Shown here in pieces: positions 32,775-40,662 of a stretch of 64,000 nt of DNA. Each line of letters starts with the position of its first letter. The stretch's first letter is position 1. The notes beneath the pieces were generated by a model that searched no databases, had not been told where the DNA came from, and saw only the letters and a program-made list of their open reading frames with translations. The stretch lies in the NCBI GenBank assembly GCA_022446905.1, contig JAKVBT010000005.1, positions 180,459-244,458 on the forward strand. The letters are read 5' to 3'. Source of the stretch: Phycisphaerales bacterium. Its GTDB lineage: Bacteria; Planctomycetota; Phycisphaerae; Phycisphaerales; SM1A02. Made by a program: the position numbers and the translations under genes.

Positions 32775-34511
32775 ATGTCACATACCGTCAGTGATCAACT
32801 TTTAGCCACCCTTAAAAGTGCTGGTGTCGACCGCATCTTCGGCATTCCCGGGGACACGATTGACACGTTGATGGAGAGCATTCGCAAGGAGGGCGATGTG
32901 GAGTTTGTCGTCTGTCGGCATGAGTCCAATGCCGGATTCATGGCCTCTGGTCATGCGCGGGTCACTGGGCGGCTCGGTGTGGCGGTGGCCTGTCAGGGGC
33001 CAGGCACGAATAATCTCATTAATGGCATTGCTGATGCTGCTGGTGACCGCGTTCCGGTGCTGGCGATCACGGGTCAGGTGGACAGCAGCCGAATTGGCTC
33101 AGGCATGCCTCAAGAATCGAGTCAGTTGCAACTGCTCGAAGATCTGTGTTTGTTCAACGTGGAGGCGCGCTCGCCAGAAAATTTGATGGAGATGTTGCAC
33201 ATCGCCATCAACACGGCACTGACTCGTCGCGGCCTAGTACACATTTCAGTGCCTTCCGATGTCATGCTGGGGCGTCCCGTCAAGCAGTCGCCGCCCGTCT
33301 TTGTCAGGGGCAGTGATTCACAACTCATCCCCTCTGCGGCATCGCTTGACGCTGCAGCGGCAGCCATCGCCACTGCCAAGCGTCCAGCCATTCTCTATGG
33401 AGAAGGAGCGCGGGGTTGTGCAGATGCGGTGGTAGCGCTTTCCGAGAAGTTGCAAGCCCCGCTGATTCACACCACGCGATCCAAGGACATCATTGACAAT
33501 CATCACCCCAATGTGCTTGGTGGCATTGGCATCATGGGTGGGCATCCCGCGAATCATGCGCTGCACCAGAGCGATTTGTTGATTGTTGTGGGCAGCAATT
33601 TTGCATGGAAGGAGTTCTATCCACACGGGGTGCCGATCGTGAAGATTGACCGTGATCCATTGCATCTGGCCACGCATGTCAATGTGAAGCATCCAGTACA
33701 TAGTGATGCGGCGCCCGCGGTACAGGGATTGCTGGACCGGGTCGAAGCGCGTAGCGATACCCATTTTCTCGAGAAGTCACGCAAGCCACTGGTCAAGTTG
33801 ATTGATGACTTTGTGTTCCGGGCCAAGGAAACCAAGGCCGGCAAGCCCATTCATCCAGCTGCGATGGTCTATGGCATCCTCGAGCATCTTGAGGATGATG
33901 CGATTGTTGTTGGAGATTCAGGCTCTACCACGATCTGGTTCAACAATATTGCCCGCCTCAATGGCAAGCAGCGCTTTATCTGGTCTGCAAATCTCGCCAC
34001 ATTGGGTGGGGCACTTGGGCAGGCCATTGGCGCGAGCATGGCGTGTCCGGGGCGTCAGGTTGTTCTGATTGCTGGTGATGGTGGTTTTCAGATGAGTTTG
34101 CCAGACATCGTGACCGCGGCCATGTATCGCTGTCCGATCAAGTGCTTTGTGCTGAACAACGGGGCGTATCGCTTCATCGAGTTTGAGGAAGCGTCGCATG
34201 ATGGCAATGTTGCGTCTGGGACGCGCTTGCTGAATCCTGACTATGCCAAGCTGATGGAGTCGTGCCATGGAAAAGGCTTGAGCGTGTTTGAGTATGGGGA
34301 CATCAAGCCAAACTTCCAGGCCGCCTTCGAGCATGATGGCTTGGCTCTGGTGGACTGCCACTGTGATCCATTGGCGACGCTGATTCCCCCGGCGGTCACG
34401 CCGCATATGGCAGCGAACTACGTCAAGAGTGAGATCAAGAGTTGGTTCACGCCGCCATCGGAAGAAGTGCAGCGGCTGCGTGCACTGGCGGAAGAGGCCT
34501 CTGATTCCTGA
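32775..34511 (+). CDS. thiamine-diphosphate enzyme of the pyruvate oxidase / acetolactate synthase family
   Basis: A cytoplasmic or membrane-peripheral flavoenzyme-type protein of 578 residues. The N-terminal Pyr domain has the catalytic Glu in 'VVCRHESNAGFMASGHAR'; the middle domain has 'PAILYGEGARGC'; the C-terminal PP domain has the ThDP motif 'GDGGFQMSLPDIVTAAMYRC...NN'. 'GIPGDTIDTLMESIRKEG' and the overall length favour pyruvate oxidase or pyruvate:quinone oxidoreductase over anabolic acetolactate synthase, but the reaction is not settled by eye. AGGAAAG precedes the ATG. It has no operon partner in the window. Confidence 0.83.
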   Translation: MSHTVSDQLLATLKSAGVDRIFGIPGDTIDTLMESIRKEGDVEFVVCRHESNAGFMASGHARVTGRLGVAVACQGPGTNNLINGIADAAGDRVPVLAITGQVDSSRIGSGMPQESSQLQLLEDLCLFNVEARSPENLMEMLHIAINTALTRRGLVHISVPSDVMLGRPVKQSPPVFVRGSDSQLIPSAASLDAAAAAIATAKRPAILYGEGARGCADAVVALSEKLQAPLIHTTRSKDIIDNHHPNVLGGIGIMGGHPANHALHQSDLLIVVGSNFAWKEFYPHGVPIVKIDRDPLHLATHVNVKHPVHSDAAPAVQGLLDRVEARSDTHFLEKSRKPLVKLIDDFVFRAKETKAGKPIHPAAMVYGILEHLEDDAIVVGDSGSTTIWFNNIARLNGKQRFIWSANLATLGGALGQAIGASMACPGRQVVLIAGDGGFQMSLPDIVTAAMYRCPIKCFVLNNGAYRFIEFEEASHDGNVASGTRLLNPDYAKLMESCHGKGLSVFEYGDIKPNFQAAFEHDGLALVDCHCDPLATLIPPAVTPHMAANYVKSEIKSWFTPPSEEVQRLRALAEEASDS

Positions 34512-34565
34512 TCGGATACTGATGTTGCTGAGTCCTTGAGCAGGTTTATGCCAAGGTTCAGTCAA

Positions 34566-34640
<75 letters not shown>

Positions 34641-34688
34641 CACGGGGAAACGAGGATTGTACGGTCCCGAGCGTGATAGGGTGCTTGG

Positions 34689-35327
34689 ATGTCTGTTGAA
34701 CCCCGAATTCTCCATCGCACCGAACATTGGATGGTGGTTGATAAGCCATCTGGATGGCACTCTGTTGCTGGCCCCGGGGACCAATCCGATGTCGAAACCT
34801 GGCTCCGTGACCACGAGCCGGCCTGCCATGACCAAGACGATGGTGGCCTAGTCCATCGATTGGATCTACTGACCTCTGGATGTCTCCTGGTAGCGCTTGA
34901 CAATGCGACACATGATTTTTTGCGGTCGAGCATGTCCGGCCGTACGGATGTGGTTATCGGCAAGCAGTACTTGGCGCGATGTGATGCTGGACTGTCTGAT
35001 GTCGGGCAATTCGAGTTGTACTTCTCGAAGCGTCATCGAGGGTCGCGGAAAATGACCGTCAAGACTTTTGGATCGCCCAACGAACTGGGGCGGTGTACTT
35101 GGCAATCACAGGGGCGTGTGGGCCGTGGAGAACTGCTTGCGGTGGACATCATCGGCCCGGGACGTCGACACCAGATCCGGGCTGGGCTTTCGCACCTTGA
35201 ACATCCCATTCACGGGGACATGCTGTACGGCGTTCCCACCGACAGCCGGCCACTGTGTTTGCACGCCTGGGCGATCACACTGGAAGGACAGCGGGTGGTC
35301 AGCCCTCCGCCTGACTGGACCCGCTAA
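34689..35327 (+). CDS. RluA-family RNA pseudouridine synthase
   Basis: A 212-residue synthase that isomerises uridine in rRNA or tRNA. The catalytic-Asp motif is 'GLVHRLDLLTSGCLLVA' (HRLDxxTSG); 'KQYLARCDAG' and 'GRRHQIRAGLSHLEHPIHGDMLYG' match the later conserved regions of RluA. It has no N-terminal S4 domain and is shorter than RluD, like single-domain RluA/TruC types. The target site cannot be assigned. It is convergent with nuoA, with only 17 bases between the stops. Confidence 0.9.
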   Translation: MSVEPRILHRTEHWMVVDKPSGWHSVAGPGDQSDVETWLRDHEPACHDQDDGGLVHRLDLLTSGCLLVALDNATHDFLRSSMSGRTDVVIGKQYLARCDAGLSDVGQFELYFSKRHRGSRKMTVKTFGSPNELGRCTWQSQGRVGRGELLAVDIIGPGRRHQIRAGLSHLEHPIHGDMLYGVPTDSRPLCLHAWAITLEGQRVVSPPPDWTR

Positions 35328-35344
35328 ATAGGGGCCGCCAAGGC

Positions 35345-35749
35345 TCAGTCCCAGCGGAAGACACCCTTCTTCCACGCATACACATAGGCGATGACGGACA
35401 TCAATAGGAAAAAGAGGATGCGGCCGAGAAAGAGGCCGGCCTCTGGGCTGCCCGGTTCCAACTGCGCGAAATCAACTGCCCACGGATAGAGGAAGATGAT
35501 CTCAACGTCGAAAACGAGAAAGGTCATCGCAAGGATGTAGAAACGGACATTGAATCGACGCCTTGCAGTACCGATGGGATTCATGCCCGACTCATAGGTG
35601 CTCATCTTCTCTTCGCCATAACGCTTGGGGCCCAGCAGGTGCGATCCGAGAATATTGACTGCGCCAAAAATGATCGCCATCACGATGAGGATGACAATAG
35701 GTAGGTAAAGAGGCAGTTGGTTGGCCAGCATCAGCGACATTGGCGGCAT
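35345..35749 (-). CDS. nuoA: NADH-quinone oxidoreductase subunit A (stand-alone)
   Basis: A small three-helix membrane subunit of complex I, at 134 residues close to the standard length. The diagnostic segment is 'KMSTYESGMNPIGTARRRFNVRFYILAMTFLVFDVEIIFLYPWAVDF'; helices are at about 12-35, 70-90 and 105-128. The other nuo genes usually follow nuoA directly, but here the next gene is convergent, so subunit A is encoded apart from the rest, or the operon is split. The start at 35749 is the track choice; later ATGs at 35740 and 35731 remain possible. Confidence 0.93.
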   Translation of the reverse strand: MPPMSLMLANQLPLYLPIVILIVMAIIFGAVNILGSHLLGPKRYGEEKMSTYESGMNPIGTARRRFNVRFYILAMTFLVFDVEIIFLYPWAVDFAQLEPGSPEAGLFLGRILFFLLMSVIAYVYAWKKGVFRWD

Positions 35750-36098
35750 GGTAGCTCATGTGCGGCGGCGCATCGCTTGCAGCTGAACTCCAAGGGGTGC
35801 GATGTTGCGACCATAAGAAAACCCCCTGGCCGACGGTGGAGGTCGACCAGGGGGGGAGGGAAGAGTTGGAAGGAGCTGCCGCCCAATGGCGGGCTCTTCC
35901 AAGGGTGCCAAGAGTGAGTCAGGTCGTCACGAAGAACCGTCGGGCGTCCTGCCCCGCGGACAAATCCTGTGTCCGCTGAAGCGGCTGACCTCCTGTCTGC
36001 CACTTCCTCAGGTGTTCGGATACCTCGTGCATCCGTTCTTCGTGTCATACGCGGCGCCGCTCCTGGCGTCGAAGCCGCGATGGTTCATCTCCTTTGGT
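35750..36098 (-). other. 349-base gap between nrdJ and nuoA
   Basis: It holds the nrdJ terminator at 35822-35853 and, nearer nuoA, presumably the nuoA promoter. Between the terminator and the nrdJ stop there is no convincing ORF; the track entries there are frame shadows. I looked for RNase P, SRP and tmRNA signatures and saw none. Confidence 0.5.
35818..35853 (-). terminator. Rho-independent terminator downstream of nrdJ
   Basis: Read on the minus strand, CCCCCTGGTCGA pairs with TCGGCCAGGGGG (one G-U) around a ten-base loop and is followed at once by TTTTCTTATGG, a proper U-tract. Orientation and position fit termination of the dcd-nrdJ transcript before nuoA. Confidence 0.85.
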
Positions 36099-39000
36099 TC
36101 AACTGCACCCCATGGAATTGCCGCAGTTCACGCACTTGTAGCACGTGCCATTTCGCACGGTGATGGCGCCGCAGTTGTCACACGGCGGCGCATCGCCCAT
36201 GAGCGCGGCGGTTGCTTGACTCAATGTTGATTTTGTCGCTGTCTGCGTGCCATCGTGAAGCATCGGTTCGATTAAGTGTTCTGGCATCGCATCCGGGGCG
36301 ATGGAAGGTTCGGCCGAAGATCGGGTCGAGGGTCTGCCGATCCTCTCCCGGTCTGTGGCTACTTCGGATGATGTCGACGACGTCCTGTCGTTGCATGCGG
36401 GATCCTCCTTGATCGCAGTAGTCGTTTCAGTAGTGCGGACTGGGGCGTTGGCTTCGCGGAAGCCATCGACAAACTCCATGCCCATCCAGCGGAAGATGTA
36501 GTCAACCAGACTCTTGGCAAAGGGAATGTCGCTGTTGGTTGTCATGCCCTGCGGTTCGAACCGCTGATGGGCGAACTTGGTTACCAAACTGTTGATCGGA
36601 ACGCCGTATTGAAGGGCCACGCTGATGGCGGTTCCAAGGCTGTCCATCAGTCCGCCAATGGTCGAGCCTTCCTTGGACATGGTGATAAACAACTCGCCAG
36701 GAAGCCCATCTTCATACATACCGACAGTGAGGTAGCCCTCGTGGCCAGCAACATTGAAGTGGTGAGTCAGGCTGCGACGTGTGTCAGGAAGCCGCCGTCG
36801 CATCGGTCGCTCGATAATGCGTTCGACAACGCGTTCGACATAGTCGACTGGACGAACATCACCAGCGGCTTCAGCAGCAATCGCCACTTCCATTGCCACT
36901 TCGGCGCGGGCCTCGTTCAGTTCGTCCTCGTCTTCGTCGTCATCAAGTGAGATGTCGGTTGTCGAGGTGTTCAGGGGCTGACTCAGCTTGCAACCATCGC
37001 GGTAGAGCGCGTTGGCCTTGAGAGCCAGTTCCCAACTCAGGCGATAGGACTCAGAGATATCCTCTTCAGTGGCTTCATTGGGCAGGTTGATGGTTTTTGA
37101 GATCGCACCCGAGATGAATGGCTGAGCAGCAGCCATCATGCGGATGTGACCCTGAGGTTCAATGAACCGGGTACCCGTGGGCCCACAACGATTCGCGCAG
37201 TCGAAGACGGCCAGGTGTGCATCTCGAATGTGCGGAGCCCCTTCAATGGTCTGCGTGCCGCAGATCACCGTGTTGAGCGCTTGAATCTGTTTGTGTGTCA
37301 GCCCCAATGATGCCAGACCATTGAAGTCGGGTCGATTCTGAGCGTCTGCAACATCTTCAAATCCGCACTTCTCAAGTACGGGCGCGGGCATGTTCCAGGC
37401 GGTGAAGGCGAAGGAAAGTTCAAAGACCGTCGGCAGCACAGCCATCACATCGGCCAGGTCGTCCGTGGTGTAGCCCTGCGCAATCAGGTAGTCGCGGAAG
37501 GTGCTGCCGTCGCGGGACTGCTCGCCCTCTTCGTCAGGCATTGGGACATCAAGATCGAGTGTGCCCATAACCCAGCGCATGATCTCGTTGGTCTGGTCCT
37601 CTGAGTATCCAAGTGCCAATAGGGCGGGGCGGAGTGATTGATTGGCAATTTTGAAGTAGCCGCCGCCCGCGAGTTTCTTGAACTTGGTCAGAGCGAAGTC
37701 AGGTTCAACGCCTGTGGTATCGCAGTCCATCAGCAGGCCAATGGTGCCAGTTGGTGCAATGACGGTGGTCTGGGCATTGCGATATCCGTAGCGAGTGCCA
37801 TCAGCCAAGGCCCGGTCCCAGGCATCGATGGCGTGGTCAAGCAATTCGCCGGTGTTGGCGATGTTGATGTTGCCGCTGCGGGCCGTGTCGTGGTCGATTG
37901 GTACTGGTCGGATCTCCAGATCCTCCCACTCATCGCTGTCACGTTCGGTGCCCATGGCGGCAAGTCGGTGATTGCGAATGACACGCAACATCTCGTTGCT
38001 GTTGTCCTCATACCCAGCGAAGGCGCCGTGCTCCTTGGCCATACGCGCGCTCATGGCATAGGAGCGACCAGTCAGCACTGCGGTGAGAATGCCAGAGACG
38101 CAACGCCCTTCTTCTGAGTCATACGGAATACCCGACTGCATGAGCAGCGCGCCGAGATTGGCGTAGCCCAGGCCAAGTGTGCGGTATCGCCAACTGCGTT
38201 CGGCAATTGAGCGTGAGGGGAAGGCCGCCATCAAGACCGAGATCTCAAGCACGATCGTCCAGATGTCGATGGCGTGCTCAAAGCCCTTGATGTCGAAGGT
38301 CTGTTTGGGGGCATTCCAGAACTTAAGCAGGTTGATTGAGGCCAAGTTGCAGGCCGTGTCGTCAAGGAACATGTACTCACTGCATGGATTGGAGGCGTTG
38401 ATGCGTCCATCGACCGGGCAGGTGTGCCATTCGTTGATCGTGGTGTCGAACTGCAATCCCGGGTCGGCGCTCCGCCATGCGGCACGGCAGATCTGATGCC
38501 ACAGATTGTCGGCCTCCAGGGTGCGCGACACTTCGCCGTCGGTGCGGTTGATCAGATCCCAAGAACTACCGTCACGGGCAGCCCGCATGAAGTCGTTGGA
38601 CAAGCGGACAGAGTTGTTGGAATTCTGGCCAGAGACCGTCTCGTAGGCCTCGCCATTGAAGTCGTAGTCGAGGTGCAGGTCGAGTTCGCAAGCCAGTTCC
38701 TGCTGCGTGCCATCAATGTGCTTGAGGCCTTCGACCATGGCCGCAACCTTGAGTTCTTCGCGGGCTTTCCAGTTGACGAAGGACTCGATGTCTGGGTGGT
38801 CAGCATCGAGGCACACCATCTTGGCAGCGCGGCGAGTGGTGCCGCCTGATTTGATGGCGCCAGCGGCGCGGTCACCGATTTTGAGGAAGCTCATCAAGCC
38901 ACTGCTGTTGCCGCCGCCGCTGAGTGGCTCATCGGCACCACGAATAGAGGAGAAGTTGGTGCCTGTGCCGCTGCCATATTTAAAGAGGCGTGCTTCGCGT

Positions 39001-39608
39001 GTCCATAGATCCATGATGCCACCGGCGCCGACCAGATCGTCTTCAACTGCTTGAATAAAGCAGGCGTGCGGCTGTGGGTGTGAATAGGCATCATCGGCAA
39101 GCAACTGACGCCCCGTAGCTGGGTCATTGACCCAGTGGCCCTGCGCCGGGCCACTGATGCCATAGGCCCAGTGCAGACCAGTGTTGAACCACTGTGGGCT
39201 GTTGGGGGCGGAGACCTGATTGAGCATCATCCAGCAGAGTTCGTCGTAGAACGTCTGAGCGTCATCTTCAGAATCGAAGTAGTCGTGTTGTTCACCCCAT
39301 GCCCGCCAGCAACCGGCAAGACGGTGAATGACTTGACGGGCACTACGCTCCGGTCCAAGGATGGGCTTGCCAGCCTCGTCGAGGACCGGTTGGCCTTGTT
39401 CGTCGGTCTGAGGCACACCAGCCTTGCGGAAGTACTTGCTCACCATGATGTCGGTGGCGAGCTGGCTCCATGACTTTGGAATCCATGCGTCTTCCATTTC
39501 GAACACCATCGATCCGTCGGCGTTGGTGATGCGGCTGGTGCGCTGTTCCCACTCGACCTGAGCGAATACGTCCTGTCCAACCTTGGTGAATCGTCGCTTG
39601 AGTTTCAT
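36099..39608 (-). CDS. nrdJ: adenosylcobalamin-dependent (class II) ribonucleotide reductase
   Basis: Reduces ribonucleotides to deoxyribonucleotides using a cobalamin-generated thiyl radical, with or without oxygen. The 1169-residue protein is the long bacterial NrdJ type. Visible segments: 'FSSIRGADEPLSGGGNSSGLMSFL' and 'GGTTRRAAKMVCLDADHPDI', the substrate/radical-site region 'ASNPCSEYMFLDDTACNLASINL' near residue 408, 'VIAPTGTIGLLMDCDTTGVEPDFAL', and a C-terminal Cys module 'CDNCGAITVRNGTCYKCVNCG'. The last two CxxC pairs look like a zinc ribbon next to the reducing Cys tail. I use the ATG at 39608 with AAGGAG five bases upstream, not the track's 39650. dcd lies 103 bases upstream in the same direction. 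I found no cobalamin riboswitch. Confidence 0.95.
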   Translation of the reverse strand: MKLKRRFTKVGQDVFAQVEWEQRTSRITNADGSMVFEMEDAWIPKSWSQLATDIMVSKYFRKAGVPQTDEQGQPVLDEAGKPILGPERSARQVIHRLAGCWRAWGEQHDYFDSEDDAQTFYDELCWMMLNQVSAPNSPQWFNTGLHWAYGISGPAQGHWVNDPATGRQLLADDAYSHPQPHACFIQAVEDDLVGAGGIMDLWTREARLFKYGSGTGTNFSSIRGADEPLSGGGNSSGLMSFLKIGDRAAGAIKSGGTTRRAAKMVCLDADHPDIESFVNWKAREELKVAAMVEGLKHIDGTQQELACELDLHLDYDFNGEAYETVSGQNSNNSVRLSNDFMRAARDGSSWDLINRTDGEVSRTLEADNLWHQICRAAWRSADPGLQFDTTINEWHTCPVDGRINASNPCSEYMFLDDTACNLASINLLKFWNAPKQTFDIKGFEHAIDIWTIVLEISVLMAAFPSRSIAERSWRYRTLGLGYANLGALLMQSGIPYDSEEGRCVSGILTAVLTGRSYAMSARMAKEHGAFAGYEDNSNEMLRVIRNHRLAAMGTERDSDEWEDLEIRPVPIDHDTARSGNINIANTGELLDHAIDAWDRALADGTRYGYRNAQTTVIAPTGTIGLLMDCDTTGVEPDFALTKFKKLAGGGYFKIANQSLRPALLALGYSEDQTNEIMRWVMGTLDLDVPMPDEEGEQSRDGSTFRDYLIAQGYTTDDLADVMAVLPTVFELSFAFTAWNMPAPVLEKCGFEDVADAQNRPDFNGLASLGLTHKQIQALNTVICGTQTIEGAPHIRDAHLAVFDCANRCGPTGTRFIEPQGHIRMMAAAQPFISGAISKTINLPNEATEEDISESYRLSWELALKANALYRDGCKLSQPLNTSTTDISLDDDEDEDELNEARAEVAMEVAIAAEAAGDVRPVDYVERVVERIIERPMRRRLPDTRRSLTHHFNVAGHEGYLTVGMYEDGLPGELFITMSKEGSTIGGLMDSLGTAISVALQYGVPINSLVTKFAHQRFEPQGMTTNSDIPFAKSLVDYIFRWMGMEFVDGFREANAPVRTTETTTAIKEDPACNDRTSSTSSEVATDRERIGRPSTRSSAEPSIAPDAMPEHLIEPMLHDGTQTATKSTLSQATAALMGDAPPCDNCGAITVRNGTCYKCVNCGNSMGCS

Positions 39609-39711
39609 CTTGACTCCTTGGGCGTCCTTGCCCGACGGCGGTGCCGTCATCCATCAATACAACACGTCACATCGCCCAACGCCCGTCATGGACGCGGCAG
39701 GGGCGGTGTGT

Positions 39712-40284
39712 TCACTCGTCGACGCGTGGAAGCGTCAACCCCTCCTGGTCCTGATACTTGCCGCGCTTGTCGGCATAGCTCATTGCACACTCATGCTGAG
39801 CGCGAAGGAAGATCATCTGTGCGATGCCTTCGCACGCATACACCTTGGCCGGAAGCGGGGTGGTATTGCTGATCTCCAGAGTGACCTTGCCTCGCCACTC
39901 TGGTTCGAGTGGTGTGACATTGACGATCAGCCCGCAACGGGCATAGGTGCTCTTGCCAACACAAATGGTCAGCACATCACGAGGCACTTCGATCCACTCC
40001 ATGGTTTCCGCCAAGGCAAAGCTGTTTGGTGGAATCAGTACGTGGTCTCGGCCGGTTTCGTTCGTGTCCACGGTGACGAAGAGATCATCCGTGAATTTCT
40101 TTGGGTCAACCACGGCGGTGCCACCGCTGGTGGTGTTGGTGAAGATTTTGAATCGAGTGCCAACTCGTACGTCGTATCCATAACTCGACACGCCATACGA
40201 GACGACATCGCTTCGAGCAGCTTGATCAGAGAACGGCTCAATCGAGACATCCGTTCGAATTTCAACATCGCTCAATACTGTCAT
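39712..40284 (-). CDS. dcd: dCTP deaminase
   Basis: Deaminates dCTP to dUTP, feeding dTTP synthesis. The 190-residue protein has '[19 protein letters not shown]', '[67 protein letters not shown]', the trimer core and catalytic Glu region of Dcd. The track start at 40434 adds 50 residues of non-family sequence; the ATG at 40284 with AGAGG seven bases upstream gives the family length. It lies directly upstream of nrdJ, an apt pairing for dNTP supply. A bifunctional dCTP deaminase/dUTPase cannot be excluded. Confidence 0.94.
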   Translation of the reverse strand: MTVLSDVEIRTDVSIEPFSDQAARSDVVSYGVSSYGYDVRVGTRFKIFTNTTSGGTAVVDPKKFTDDLFVTVDTNETGRDHVLIPPNSFALAETMEWIEVPRDVLTICVGKSTYARCGLIVNVTPLEPEWRGKVTLEISNTTPLPAKVYACEGIAQMIFLRAQHECAMSYADKRGKYQDQEGLTLPRVDE

Positions 40285-40662
40285 GAGCAGCCTCTTCCCA
40301 CAGGGGCTGGCATCTGCCAACCGGCTCCACCAATCACCAACAAGACTGACACAAAGCCTGCTGGTCAGCCCCAGCGGTGGATCAGCAGCGGCCAACCACG
40401 CGTTAGGGCCTGTGAGGAGCCTGACATGGGCCATTTAGGCCATATGAGGTGCCTCACTAAGGGACGTATCGTACTACTACATGTTGTGCCTTCAAGATCC
40501 GCACACACTGAATCTTGTGATTTGGTTCAGATCGAGTCGCAAGTGACTGGTTTACAGGGGGTTAAAAGCGGAAAAACGCCCTTGAAAGCCTGTGGATGGC
40601 CTGTCGATAGCCTTTTTGGCCCCTCAGTGCGTGTGGCGGGGGGGCGTCGTAGCATTCTCACG
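40285..40662. other. 378-base divergent promoter region between dcd and the UvrD-type helicase gene
   Basis: Both flanking genes point away, so this should hold two promoters. It contains a small hairpin (GGTTGGC/GCCAGCC with AGAT loop, near 40303-40321) in the dcd leader and a patch rich in short A-runs near 40560-40610. The long upstream extension of the helicase ORF across this region has no family character. I see no NrdR boxes or riboswitch that I would stand behind. Confidence 0.45.

Noticed and set aside
35750-36098. Structural RNA (RNase P, SRP or tmRNA) in the nrdJ-nuoA gap
   Set aside because: None of the conserved core sequences of these RNAs was seen; only the terminator is clear.
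39583-40662. Upstream extension of the UvrD ORF over nrdJ and dcd
   Set aside because: The extra 360 residues have no family character, lie antisense to two secure genes, and the conserved Q motif starts just after the ATG at 40663.
39609-40662. Adenosylcobalamin riboswitch before dcd-nrdJ
   Set aside because: No B12-box-like sequence or characteristic conserved core could be made out; only a small hairpin is present. A covariance search would be decisive.
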